A stretch of DNA of 36,793 nt from Bacteroidota bacterium (GTDB lineage Bacteria > Bacteroidota > Bacteroidia > Sphingobacteriales > Sphingobacteriaceae). The translations under genes and the position numbers were made by a program. How positions within the stretch are numbered: position 1 is the stretch's first letter; every line of letters starts with the position of its first letter. The DNA lies in the NCBI GenBank assembly GCA_013288485.1, contig JABDBW010000020.1, forward strand, positions 1 through 36,793, given 5' to 3'. Below the pieces are notes generated by a model. That model saw nothing but the letters and a program-made list of their open reading frames with translations. It was not told the origin of the DNA and ran no database searches. This document shows, piece after piece, positions 7,732-15,383 of this stretch.

Positions 7732-8916
7732 TTAATACAATAAATGATCATAAGGATACCTATCCACATGTACCTGTTTCACATATTCGTACAACAGATT
7801 TCTGAATTCCTCAATATTCTCCTTCTTAGTAGCCGAAATAAATATAGCCGGACTATTATTCTTCGCCATCCAGCTATGTTTAAAATCATCAAGGGTTAAG
7901 GGTTCGGTTGCTTCACCATCAGGGAGTTGAATGGGCTGGTAGGCATCCATTTTGTTAAATACAGTTATGGTTTGTTTGTCTATGGCGCCAATATCTTTCA
8001 GGGTATCGTTTACGGCGCGTATCTGGTCCTCAAAATAAGGGTGCGATATATCAACCACGTGAATTAATATATCAGCCTCGCGCACTTCGTCAAGCGTCGA
8101 TTTAAAACACTCCACCAAATGATGGGGCAGCTTGCGGATAAACCCAACCGTGTCTGATAACAGGAAAGGCACATTCTCTATCACCACTTTCCTAACCGTG
8201 GTATCAAGTGTGGCAAACAATTTGTTCTCGGCAAACACCTCCGATTTGGATATGAGGTTCATAATAGTCGATTTACCCACATTGGTATACCCCACCAGCG
8301 CGGCGCGTACCATTTTGTTACGGTTTTTGCGCTGTGTTTCGTTTTGGCGGTCAATATGTTTAAGCTTTTCTTTAAGCAGGGCTATTTTGTTCAATATCAG
8401 CCGGCGGTCAGTCTCAATTTGCGACTCACCCGGGCCGCGCATACCAATACCGCCCTTTTGTCGCTCAAGGTGGGTCCATAAACGGGTAAGGCGGGGCAAA
8501 AGGTATTGCAGCTGCGCCAGTTCAACCTGTGCTTTTGCCTGCGCTGTTTGCGCGCGCCCCGCGAAAATATCCAGTATCAGGTTATTGCGGTCGAGTATTT
8601 TAACCTGCAGTTCATTCTCAATATTACGTAATTGCGAGGGGGTTAGTTCATCATCAAAAACTACGATGTCAATTTCTTCCTCCGTTACAAAGGCTTTAAT
8701 ATCTTCCAGCCGGCCCGAGCCTACAAAGGTGGCCCTATCGGGTTTTTGCAGTTTTTGGGTAAATATTTTTACGGTTTCCGCGCCTGCGGTATCAACTAAA
8801 AATTGTAATTCCTCTAAATATTCTTTGGTGCGCTCGTCCGTTTCATTGGGGGTAATAACGCCTACCAGCACGGCCCGTTCCTGCTTCACAGCAGTATCAT
8901 AAAATTTTTGTTTCAT
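7732..8916 (-). CDS. hflX: GTPase HflX
   Basis: The 394-residue protein is a ribosome-associated GTPase of the Obg/HflX group, which splits or rescues stalled ribosomes. The N-terminal HflX domain includes FVGSGRLEDI and the linker GPGESQIETDRR (161-172), a family signature. The G domain has G1 GYTNVGKS (209-216), the switch I TLDTTVRK, G3 DTVGF (255-259), G4 NKMD (321-324) and SAT near G5. The start is ATG. It is the nearest gene downstream of trpC on the same strand, but a 184-bp gap with a palindromic element separates them, so I treat it as its own unit. Confidence 0.96.
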   Translation of the reverse strand: MKQKFYDTAVKQERAVLVGVITPNETDERTKEYLEELQFLVDTAGAETVKIFTQKLQKPDRATFVGSGRLEDIKAFVTEEEIDIVVFDDELTPSQLRNIENELQVKILDRNNLILDIFAGRAQTAQAKAQVELAQLQYLLPRLTRLWTHLERQKGGIGMRGPGESQIETDRRLILNKIALLKEKLKHIDRQNETQRKNRNKMVRAALVGYTNVGKSTIMNLISKSEVFAENKLFATLDTTVRKVVIENVPFLLSDTVGFIRKLPHHLVECFKSTLDEVREADILIHVVDISHPYFEDQIRAVNDTLKDIGAIDKQTITVFNKMDAYQPIQLPDGEATEPLTLDDFKHSWMAKNNSPAIFISATKKENIEEFRNLLYEYVKQVHVDRYPYDHLLY

Positions 8917-9012
8917 TCAGTATGGGTGTATCAATCAAAGTGCCAAGTTACAAAAACTGGTATAAGTGTTGTTTGAGGTAAAGTATTTAAAATACTAATA
9001 TCATGTCTAATT

Positions 9013-9096
9013 GTCATTTCGACCAACGGGAGAAATCTATACACTGCAAAGCGGACTATACAAGTGTATAGATTTCTCGCTACCGCTCGAAATGAC
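9013..9096. repeat. 84-bp palindromic element with GTCATTTCGA ends
   Basis: The ends GTCATTTCGA and TCGAAATGAC pair, and a perfect 15-bp inner inverted repeat, AGAAATCTATACACT at 9031-9045 and its complement at 9063-9077, follows. The layout (GTCATT ends, GCTAC.GCTCG near the right end) is like the element at 7628. It starts 5 bp after the trpC stop on the minus strand and may end the trp transcript. Confidence 0.85.
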
Positions 9097-9100
9097 ACGT

Positions 9101-9916
9101 TTATTTTAACTGGGCCACAAACTCCCTCATGGCCAATCCCGGATCTCCCTGCTTCATAAAATTCTCGCCGATTAAAAACCCGTTAAAGCCTGCTTGCTTT
9201 AAACCCTTTATAGTTTGCGGGTCGCTTATGGCGCTTTCGGATATTTTCAGAAATTCAGCCGGTATATGTTCCGCCAGTTTATAGGATGTTTCAACCGATA
9301 CGCTAAAGTCGGCCAGGTTGCGGTTGTTTACACCAATGGCATCGAGGTTAGGGTTGATGCTGCGCTGCAGTTCTTCCAGGTTATGTACTTCGAGCAATAC
9401 ATTCAGGCCCAGGCTTTTTGCCAGCGAGGCCAGTTGTTCTATTTCGGCAGGGGTAAGTATGGCGGCGATGAGTAAAATAATATCGGCGCCTAATGATTTT
9501 GCTTCGATCACCTGGTACTCATCTATCATAAAATCCTTGCGCAAAATGGGGATGGTATTAGCCCGGCGCGCCTTGTATAGGTCGGTTTTGGTACCCATAA
9601 AAAAGTCGTTATCGGTTAATACCGATAAGGCCGATGCGCCTGCCGCCGAGTAAGCCGTTGTAACGGCCTCAACCCCCGCCTTATCATTAATAATACCCTT
9701 CGACGGCGACCTGCGCTTAAACTCGGCAATAATGCCGGTACGTGCAGGATCAAGCAGAAACTCTTTGAACGAGTAGGTTTGCCTGCCGAATAAGTCAGAC
9801 GCTTCCAGCTCCTTAATGCTGGTGTCGTCTTTAGCTAATGCTACCTCAGTTTTTTTATTGAGGACAATTTTATCAAGTATGTTTAATCCCTGTAGGGACG
9901 TTTTTTGTTCGGTCAT
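9101..9916 (-). CDS. trpC: Indole-3-glycerol-phosphate synthase TrpC
   Basis: The 271-residue TIM-barrel enzyme closes the indole ring of carboxyphenylamino-deoxyribulose phosphate in tryptophan synthesis. Motifs are IAEFKRRSPSKG (catalytic Glu and Lys), SVLTDNDFF, ILRKDFMIDEYQV, LGADIILLIAA, LEVHN, IGVNNRNLADF, and SESAI followed by GFLIGENFM at the phosphate site. All expected catalytic positions appear present. The start is ATG, 21 bp from the trpG stop, so it is in the trp operon. It is the last trp gene here: no trpD lies between trpG and trpC, and trpF, trpB and trpA do not follow. Confidence 0.96.
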   Translation of the reverse strand: MTEQKTSLQGLNILDKIVLNKKTEVALAKDDTSIKELEASDLFGRQTYSFKEFLLDPARTGIIAEFKRRSPSKGIINDKAGVEAVTTAYSAAGASALSVLTDNDFFMGTKTDLYKARRANTIPILRKDFMIDEYQVIEAKSLGADIILLIAAILTPAEIEQLASLAKSLGLNVLLEVHNLEELQRSINPNLDAIGVNNRNLADFSVSVETSYKLAEHIPAEFLKISESAISDPQTIKGLKQAGFNGFLIGENFMKQGDPGLAMREFVAQLK

Positions 9917-9937
9917 GTATGATTAATTGTAGGAGCT

Positions 9938-10585
9938 CTAATTTAAATCGCTGATAAATTGAGGGTTTAACCAGTTCTGCATCATTTCCTTTCCATATTC
10001 GGTAAGGATAGATTCGGGGTGAAACTGCACACCTCTTACATCATATTGTTTATGCCTTAGCGCCATAGCCGAATTATCCGCTTCATCAATAGCGGTTACG
10101 GTTAATACATCGGGAATAGATTTCTCATCAACCACCCACGAGTGGTACCTGCCCACCTTAAAATGATGCGGCAAACCGGCAAAAAGCTGTTCCTCGTCGT
10201 CGGTAACGGTAATAGGTGTGGCTATGCCATGCATGGGCTGTTTAAGGTTATATAAGGTGCCGCCAAAAACTTCGGCAATGGCCTGTTGCCCCAGGCATAC
10301 GCCAAATATGCTTTTCGTGGGGGCATATTTCGCAATAACATCCAAAAGTAATCCTGCTTCCGACGGTATACCCGGCCCCGGCGACAAGATGATCTTGTCG
10401 TACGCGTCTACATCGTCAATATTAAACTGATCATTTCGCCATACATCACATTGCAGGCCAATTTCATTTACCAGGTGTACCAAATTGTACGTAAATGAAT
10501 CATAGTTGTCAATAATTAAAATTTTACCCCCCGGCCTCCGCCCAATGGCGGATGAGGAAGCGTTAATATTTTTATTATCTGTCAT
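9938..10585 (-). CDS. trpG: Anthranilate synthase component II (glutamine amidotransferase) TrpG
   Basis: The 215-residue class I glutamine amidotransferase feeds ammonia to TrpE. The triad is Cys97 in FGVCLGQQ, and His189 and Glu191 in FHPES; the oxyanion loop is SPGPGIPSEAG. Homologues normally begin about where KILIIDNYDSFTYNLVH occurs (residue 21). Here about 20 extra residues precede it, and residues about 9-20 (ASSSAIGRRPGG) are the translation of a palindromic repeat. No other ATG, GTG or TTG lies between, so the extension is probably made. It is between trpE and trpC, with 69 bp from trpE. A role also in folate synthesis (PabA) is possible for this family. Confidence 0.95.
   Translation of the reverse strand: MTDNKNINASSSAIGRRPGGKILIIDNYDSFTYNLVHLVNEIGLQCDVWRNDQFNIDDVDAYDKIILSPGPGIPSEAGLLLDVIAKYAPTKSIFGVCLGQQAIAEVFGGTLYNLKQPMHGIATPITVTDDEEQLFAGLPHHFKVGRYHSWVVDEKSIPDVLTVTAIDEADNSAMALRHKQYDVRGVQFHPESILTEYGKEMMQNWLNPQFISDLN
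10535..10560 (-). repeat. Palindromic repeat inside the 5' end of trpG
   Basis: The pairing core TCCGCC / GGGCGGA lies within the first 20 codons of trpG. It resembles the perfect palindrome at 10627-10646 just upstream, so two members of one repeat family lie about 70 bp apart, one translated and one not. Confidence 0.75.
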
Positions 10586-10626
10586 GGCTTTAATTTTTAT
10601 AAAATTACATTAATCAATTAATCGTT

Positions 10627-10646
10627 CCTCCGCCAATTGGCGGAGG
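10627..10646. repeat. Perfect 20-bp palindrome between trpE and trpG
   Basis: CCTCCGCCAATTGGCGGAGG is an exact palindrome with 8-bp arms around AATT. It begins 9 bp past the trpE stop. There is no T-run after it on the minus strand, so partial termination or mRNA end protection is possible but not shown. Confidence 0.9.
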
Positions 10647-10654
10647 TTAGGGGG

Positions 10655-12064
10655 TTATATTTCTTCCGCCAGCTCTATCGCTTTCCGCAAAGCGGCTATT
10701 TTATTATTAACCTCGTTCAATTCACTTTCGGCTACCGAGCCGGCCACAATGCCCGCCCCTGCCTGGTAATGCAGCGTATTGCTTTTGCTTAAAAACGAGC
10801 GTATCATGATGGCATGATTAAAATCGCCGTTGAAACCCAGGTAACCAATGGCCCCGCTGTAAAAGCTGCGCTTAATGTTTTCGTTTTCGTCGATGATCTC
10901 CATTGCGCGGTATTTTGGCGCGCCGCTCAGCGTGCCTGCCGGGAACGTATCGGCAACTACTTTAAAGGTAGGCACGTCCGGCTGCAATTTTCCGCTAACC
11001 ATTGATACCAGGTGAATAAGGTGCGAATAATACTGCACCTCTTTAAAGGCTTTCACTTCCACATGATCGCAATGGCGGCTCAAGTCGTTTCGGGCCAGGT
11101 CGACCAGCATCACATGCTCGGCCGATTCTTTAGGGTCATTTTTTAGGTTGTGGGCTATTACGGCATCTTTTTCATCGTCGCCGCTGCGTTTAAAAGTGCC
11201 CGCTATGGGGAAAATAGTTGCCCGGCGGTCCTTTATCGTGATCTGCGCCTCGGGCGATGAACCGAATATCCTGAAATCGCCGTAATCAAAATAAAACAGG
11301 TAGGGCGAAGGGTTAACCGAGCGCAGGGCCCGGTACACATTAAATTCATCGCCGGTAAATTGTTTGGAGAACGCCCTCGACGGAACGATCTGGAACACAT
11401 CGCCCCGGTAAATATGCAGCTTCATTTTTTCCACCACGGCCATAAATTCCTCGTCGGTTAAATTCGACTTTTCGGCTGCTGAACTTTGAAAGCTGTATTC
11501 GGGAAAGTTTTTGTTCTTTATCAGGTCGTGTATTTTATCAAGGCCCGTATGTTCATCTTCGCCGTCAGGCTGGTTATGAAATATGTACAGCTCATTTTTA
11601 AAATGGTCAATAGCGATAATGTACCGGTATATATGGTATTGCATTACCGGGATCTTCCGGGTGGTATCATCGCTTTTTTTGAGGCGGATAGTTTCAAAAT
11701 GCTCCACCGCCTCATGCGTAAAATAGCCAAATAAGCCATTGGCCGTAATTTTTAAGGGGAGTTCGGTAGTTTCAAAACCGGTTATAAAATCGTTAATATG
11801 GTCTATCAGGTCAAACTCTCCCTCTTCAAAACGCTCTTCGGTGCCATCGGGATAGCGCTTGGTTAACCTGCCCTCATCAAGCGTTAAACCGCCAATAGGG
11901 TCGCAGCAAACAAAGCTGAGGCTGTTTTCGCGGCTATGGTAATCCGAACTTTCCAGCAGCAGCGAGTTGGCGAAAATATCGCGCAAACGCAAATAGATGC
12001 TTACAGGGGTGGTGGTATCTGCAAGCAGTTTTTTATAAGTGGTAACAATTTTATATTGCTTCAT
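10655..12064 (-). CDS. trpE: Anthranilate synthase component I TrpE
   Basis: The 469-residue chorismate-using enzyme makes anthranilate with TrpG, the first committed step to tryptophan. The N-terminal LLLESSDY (35-42) with SLSF following corresponds to the tryptophan feedback-binding motif. The chorismate-binding half shows DVFQIVPSRAFS, FGSSPEAQITI, FPIAGTFKR, LVDLARNDLSRHC, FPAGTLSGAPKYRAMEIID, and GAGIVAGSVAESE. It is the first structural gene of the operon and starts with ATG 27 bp beyond the attenuator hairpin, so its expression should be set by tryptophan supply through attenuation and its activity by feedback inhibition. Salvage as PabB is less likely given the LLES motif and Trp leader. 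Confidence 0.96.
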   Translation of the reverse strand: MKQYKIVTTYKKLLADTTTPVSIYLRLRDIFANSLLLESSDYHSRENSLSFVCCDPIGGLTLDEGRLTKRYPDGTEERFEEGEFDLIDHINDFITGFETTELPLKITANGLFGYFTHEAVEHFETIRLKKSDDTTRKIPVMQYHIYRYIIAIDHFKNELYIFHNQPDGEDEHTGLDKIHDLIKNKNFPEYSFQSSAAEKSNLTDEEFMAVVEKMKLHIYRGDVFQIVPSRAFSKQFTGDEFNVYRALRSVNPSPYLFYFDYGDFRIFGSSPEAQITIKDRRATIFPIAGTFKRSGDDEKDAVIAHNLKNDPKESAEHVMLVDLARNDLSRHCDHVEVKAFKEVQYYSHLIHLVSMVSGKLQPDVPTFKVVADTFPAGTLSGAPKYRAMEIIDENENIKRSFYSGAIGYLGFNGDFNHAIMIRSFLSKSNTLHYQAGAGIVAGSVAESELNEVNNKIAALRKAIELAEEI

Positions 12065-12091
12065 GTATGTTTAAAAATAGTTGTAAAAGAA

Positions 12092-12122
12092 AAAACCCGG
12101 CGGATGAGGGTCGCCGGGTTTT
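12092..12122 (-). terminator. trp attenuator terminator
   Basis: On the minus strand AAAACCCGGCG, a 9-nt loop, and CGCCGGGTTTT form an 11-bp stem ending in a T-run (TTTTTTC). It lies after the trpL stop and before trpE. Its 5' arm CCCGGC (12113-12118) can instead pair with GCCGGG inside trpL (12169-12174), giving an antiterminator. Confidence 0.88.
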
Positions 12123-12156
12123 CCTATTAGGTTTACAATTGATTAGTAATCTCTGA

Positions 12157-12225
12157 TCAAAAACATGGCCCGGCTGCCAAATTTAATTGGTGCCACCAGT
12201 AATTTCTTTTGTTGTTTTTAATCAT
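12157..12225 (-). CDS. trpL: trp operon leader peptide
   Basis: A 22-codon frame starts with ATG at 12225 and stops with TGA at 12157, between a promoter and an intrinsic terminator ahead of trpE. It reads MIKNNKRNYWWHQ then a hydrophobic tail ending AAGPCF. The tandem TGG codons are codons 10 and 11; Trp is a rare residue and two in a row in a tiny frame in this place is the hallmark of attenuation. The codons for Ala-Gly (GCC GGG) supply the sequence that pairs with the terminator 5' arm. A ribosome stalled at codons 10-11 would leave that stretch free and favour antitermination; a ribosome that reaches the stop would cover it. No Shine-Dalgarno sequence is seen. Confidence 0.85.
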   Translation of the reverse strand: MIKNNKRNYWWHQLNLAAGPCF

Positions 12226-12233
12226 CGTGGCGA

Positions 12234-12263
12234 CAAATTTATAAAGAAATTTGAAATGGCAAA
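12234..12263 (-). promoter_or_regulatory. Promoter of the trp operon
   Basis: TTTG at 12260-12263, an 18-bp spacer, then TAAATTTG at 12234-12241 fit the Bacteroidota sigma-A consensus TTTG/TAnnTTTG. Transcription would be expected a few bases further on, near 12227-12230, only a few nucleotides before the trpL start codon. Confidence 0.7.
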
Positions 12264-12275
12264 CTTTTTAGCCAC

Positions 12276-12315
12276 TTTTTTTCAATTAATTTAATTTTTT
12301 TTCAATTAATTTAAT
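12276..12315. repeat. Exact 20-bp tandem duplication
   Basis: The 20-bp unit at 12276-12295 (five T, then TTCAATTAAT, then TTAAT) is repeated exactly at 12296-12315. The second copy covers the stop codon of the neighbouring membrane-protein gene. It is an AT-rich block just upstream of the trp promoter. Confidence 0.9.
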
Positions 12316-12743
12316 ATCGGGATATGCCCGGCTGCCAGCGCGCCAATGATAATTAACAAGGCTATGCCATAAAATATGGCTATGGTTTTGTGTTTAACCT
12401 CGGGCAAAATCGCCTTTTTCGCTTTACTGTGGCCAATGGTTATCAGCGCGATAGCGATCACCATCATTACCCAATGCTCAACGGTAAAATAGCGCAGCGA
12501 AGGGTCTTTCATGGTACCCTTGTTAAACTGCACCAGCGGACTTAAAAAGTATAATACAATGCCTATCAGCAACTGCGTATGTGCCGATATAAGGGCCATT
12601 AAGTTGGTTACGCGGTTGCGGTTGGTATAGGGGCTGCCGCCTATCCACCCGAACAACGCTACTAATAGGGTATAGATAAACAATACCATTACGATGTACC
12701 GGAACCCCGAATGCAGTTCCTGGAAAAAACTATATGCTGTCAT
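12306..12743 (-). CDS. Four-helix membrane protein, cytochrome b-like family
   Basis: The 145-residue protein begins at ATG 12743; a longer frame upstream runs through a heptamer repeat and is not believed. It has four hydrophobic helices near residues 15-33, 46-68, 88-104 and 119-138. A histidine lies in or beside the first three helices: His11 (ELHSGFRYIV), His55 (SAHTQLLIG), His90 (VEHWVMM), with His105 (IGHSKAKKA) after the third. Close relatives in Bacteroidota are often labelled cytochrome B, and these His could bind haem, but that is inference. The exact role is unknown. It is on the same strand as trpE but ahead of the trp promoter, and it diverges from the dinD-like gene. Confidence 0.75.
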   Translation of the reverse strand: MTAYSFFQELHSGFRYIVMVLFIYTLLVALFGWIGGSPYTNRNRVTNLMALISAHTQLLIGIVLYFLSPLVQFNKGTMKDPSLRYFTVEHWVMMVIAIALITIGHSKAKKAILPEVKHKTIAIFYGIALLIIIGALAAGHIPILN

Positions 12744-12772
12744 GTTGTGAATTTTTGTACGAATATACGATA

Positions 12773-12821
12773 ATTGGAGATTGGAGGTTAAAGATTGGTA
12801 ATTGAAGATTAAAGATTGGGC
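12773..12821. repeat. Array of seven heptamers
   Basis: Seven consecutive 7-base units: ATTGGAG, ATTGGAG, GTTAAAG, ATTGGTA, ATTGAAG, ATTAAAG, ATTGGGC. It lies in the divergent gap between the cytochrome b-like gene and the dinD-like gene. No inverted partner array was found. Confidence 0.85.
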
Positions 12822-12873
12822 ATATTCAACTATTTCATTTTGAATAACTATATTGCTACTTTTATTAGCAAAT

Positions 12874-13704
12874 ATGAAAAGAGAGGTAATTGTTGAATTA
12901 TTTGGCAAGTTTGAACAGGCTTGTTATACTTATAATGGTATTGAATGCTGGAGTGCCCGTGAGTTGCAGGAAATATTAGGCTACTCGCGATGGGAGAATT
13001 TTTTCAATGCGATTAATAAGGCAAAAAAAGCTTGTATAAACGCCGGTTCAAAAATTGAAGACCATTTTCGTGATGTCACGAAAATGGTTGCAATAGGAAG
13101 CAGCACAAAAAGAGAAGTTGAAGATATAGCATTAACCCGGTATGCCTGTTACCTCATCGCTCAAAACGGCGACCCATCAAAACCGCCCATCGCTTTTGCG
13201 CAAACCTACTTCGCTGTTCAAACACGCAAACAGGAAATTATAGAACAGCGTTTGTTGGATGTTGACCGGGTTACTGCCCGTGAAAAACTAACCAAATCCG
13301 AGAAAAAGCTTTCCGGCGTTTTATACGAGCGCGGGGTAGATAATGCGGGTTTTGCCCTGATCCGTTCAAAAGGCGACCAGGCTTTATTTGGCGGTTTCAG
13401 CACTAACGATATGAAAAAGAAGTTAGGCATATCCCCCGCAAAACCCTTAGCCGATTTTTTACCAACGTTAACTATCAAAGCCAAGGACTTCGCCAATGAA
13501 ATAACGAGCCATAATGTAATTGAGAAGGATTTAACCCAAGAAAATCAAATTTCGAAAGAACATGTAGACAACAATAAAGCCGTTCGCGAAATCCTGCTAA
13601 AACGAGGTGTAAGGCCCGAAACACTACCGCCTGCCGAAGATGTGAAAAAATTAGAACGACGCCTCGAAAGCGACGAAAAGAAAGCGGCTAAGGGATCAAA
13701 ATAA
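12874..13704 (+). CDS. dinD: DNA damage-inducible protein D (DinD)-like
   Basis: The protein (276 residues from ATG 12874) has the DinD layout. An N-terminal BRO-N-like part shows [22 protein letters not shown] followed by AINKAKKAC and a second half with [39 protein letters not shown] charged C-terminal region follows. In E. coli DinD is SOS-induced and antagonises RecA filaments; whether this one does so is inference. I found no clear LexA-type operator upstream. The gene stands alone, with a heptamer array before it and a gene-free stretch after it, which would fit a mobile accessory gene. An upstream TTG at 12853 is a less likely start. Confidence 0.87.
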   Translation: MKREVIVELFGKFEQACYTYNGIECWSARELQEILGYSRWENFFNAINKAKKACINAGSKIEDHFRDVTKMVAIGSSTKREVEDIALTRYACYLIAQNGDPSKPPIAFAQTYFAVQTRKQEIIEQRLLDVDRVTAREKLTKSEKKLSGVLYERGVDNAGFALIRSKGDQALFGGFSTNDMKKKLGISPAKPLADFLPTLTIKAKDFANEITSHNVIEKDLTQENQISKEHVDNNKAVREILLKRGVRPETLPPAEDVKKLERRLESDEKKAAKGSK

Positions 13705-14032
13705 AACTTAGCTAAGGTAGTAAAAGCGGTTGTTCCAGGTGTTCCATTTTCTTGTTACACCCCGCCAAAATCAACCAATTCTCATCTATTTGATTATCAA
13801 CTAATAAACCAAAAACTACACCTAAAAACCCTGACGAATAAGTCGTTACATCTTGTTTCATTCAGTTTCACTCAATTTTGGCAAAGTATTGTATTTCAAC
13901 AAGTTAAGTCAAAACCTTGTTTCACGTGTTTCATCTGTTACACACTCGCGTGAAACAGAACATGCGTCAGTCACATACACGCAAACATTTGCACATCCGC
14001 ATATTCCTGCCTGCGGCAGGCAGGTGCACATT
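13705..14032. other. Gene-free stretch with two inverted repeats
   Basis: No gene is supported in these 328 bp between the convergent ends of dinD and anmK. It holds an inverted repeat TGTTTCACG (13918-13926) / CGTGAAACA (13949-13957) and a strong palindrome, CCTGCCTG-CGG-CAGGCAGG at 14006-14024. The second could end transcripts from either side, though no T-run follows. Short open frames here are translations of the palindrome. Confidence 0.6.
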
Positions 14033-15223
14033 TTACCCCGCAAAACTAAACTTCCCCATCAGTACCGAAGGGTTACTGCCAATGGTCAATGGGTTGCCCG
14101 CTAACGCCTCATTACCCAGCAGGGCAAACAATATAGCCTCCTTAGCATCGGGGTTGATGCCGAGAGCGGCGGTATCGGCAATGGTGGTGCGGTAAAGGCG
14201 CTTTTCGAGATAGCTCATCACAAACGGGTTCTTGGCCCCGCCGCCGCTTACAAACATTTTGGCGCCCTTGGGCAAATGCGCCCTGGTGAAATCGGCAATG
14301 GCCTTGGCGGTGAAGGCGCTCAGGGTGGTTATCACATCCTTAGGGTCTATATGGCTCGTACCCGACCGTTCCTGGGCCTTGCGCACATACTCCTCGTTAA
14401 ACAACTCGGGGCCGGTAGTCTTTGGCGGGGCCTCCTTAAAAAACGGGTGCCGCAGCAGCGAGGCAAGCAAGGCCTCGTTAACCGTCCCCGAAAACGCGAT
14501 GGCCGAGTCCTCATCAAATGCCCGGTTAAAATAGGCGCGGCAAAAGGTATCTATCAGCGTATTGCCGGGGCCGATATCCGAGCATAGTACTTTACCCATA
14601 TCGCCATCAGCAGGCAAATACGTAAGGTTAGATATACCGCCAATATTTACCAGTATGCGATCCTCGCCGGCTTTGCTGCCCAGCAGTACATCGCCATATA
14701 AAGCCAGGGGCGCGCCCTCGCCGCCCGCCGCCATTTGCTTCTGGCGGAAGTCGCTGATGGTTAAAATTCCCGTTTTTACGGCCAGGTGGTCGCCATCGCC
14801 AATTTGCAGGGAAGCGTTAGGATACATAGGCTGCTTATGCAGGCGCTTCGGCGCATGGTAAATGGTTTGCCCGTGACTGGCTATAAAATCAACCGCCTGG
14901 GGTTTTACCTGCCAGTTTGCAAGGGCCTGCAATACCAGTTCGGCATGGTAGGTGCCTATAAAATCGTTCAGCAAACAAACCTTCTCCAGGTCTACCTGCC
15001 TGCGCGAAAATATGGAGCGCACCTCGCTTTTAAAAAGATCGGGGTAGGGTATGGTTATAAACTGCAGCAGTTTACATTGTGTTTGCAGCCCCGCGCCGGT
15101 AAAGCTGCATAAAGCGATATCCAGCCCATCCAATGAAGTTCCCGACATGAGGCCAATACCCATCCTGGCCGGTTTTTGGGCGATATCAAAAAGATGCTGT
15201 AAGTTTTTGTTCAAAGCTGCCAC
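14033..15223 (-). CDS. anmK: Anhydro-N-acetylmuramic acid kinase AnmK
   Basis: The 396-residue kinase opens and phosphorylates 1,6-anhydro-MurNAc to MurNAc-6-phosphate in peptidoglycan recycling. Motifs are GLMSGTSLDGLDIAL near the N-terminus, DFIASHGQTIYHAP, RQKQMAAGGEGAPLA, ILVNIGGISNLTYLP, CSDIGPGNTLID, and FVSGGGAKNPFV at the ATP site. The first codon is GTG at 15223; TTG at 15214 and ATG at 15163 are alternatives. The longer start is preferred because relatives in this phylum, from memory, carry a similar NKNLQHLFDIAQKP-like leader. It stands alone, convergent with dinD and divergent from the hydrolase gene. Confidence 0.94.
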   Translation of the reverse strand: MAALNKNLQHLFDIAQKPARMGIGLMSGTSLDGLDIALCSFTGAGLQTQCKLLQFITIPYPDLFKSEVRSIFSRRQVDLEKVCLLNDFIGTYHAELVLQALANWQVKPQAVDFIASHGQTIYHAPKRLHKQPMYPNASLQIGDGDHLAVKTGILTISDFRQKQMAAGGEGAPLALYGDVLLGSKAGEDRILVNIGGISNLTYLPADGDMGKVLCSDIGPGNTLIDTFCRAYFNRAFDEDSAIAFSGTVNEALLASLLRHPFFKEAPPKTTGPELFNEEYVRKAQERSGTSHIDPKDVITTLSAFTAKAIADFTRAHLPKGAKMFVSGGGAKNPFVMSYLEKRLYRTTIADTAALGINPDAKEAILFALLGNEALAGNPLTIGSNPSVLMGKFSFAG

Positions 15224-15383
15224 GCCCTAAGTTAATAAATTGTAAAGGGATGCGCAAAATAAAACTCACTCCGGCTTCTTAAATAAGTAAGTCTGTTGTT
15301 TTTTGTTGCAGGTTTCCTAATTTAGTACTCCATTATAAAACTCGCTAAAGGCTTAAATTGTTATATCACTAAAATCTTTAACT

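Noticed and set aside
12773..12821. CRISPR array
   Set aside because: Units are 7 bp with no spacers and no cas genes nearby.
12744..12908. Longer start for the cytochrome b-like gene
   Set aside because: The added 55 residues come mainly from the heptamer array and overlap the dinD start region; MTAYSFF at 12743 fits the helix layout better.
13918..13957. Regulator operator for dinD (TGTTTCACG inverted repeat)
   Set aside because: It lies downstream of dinD between convergent genes, so it cannot be its operator; left as an unexplained inverted repeat.
13853..14195. Two overlapping plus-strand frames after dinD (contain IPACGRQ / IFLPAAGR)
   Set aside because: They read through a CCTGCCTG palindrome and into the opposite strand of anmK, with no family resemblance.
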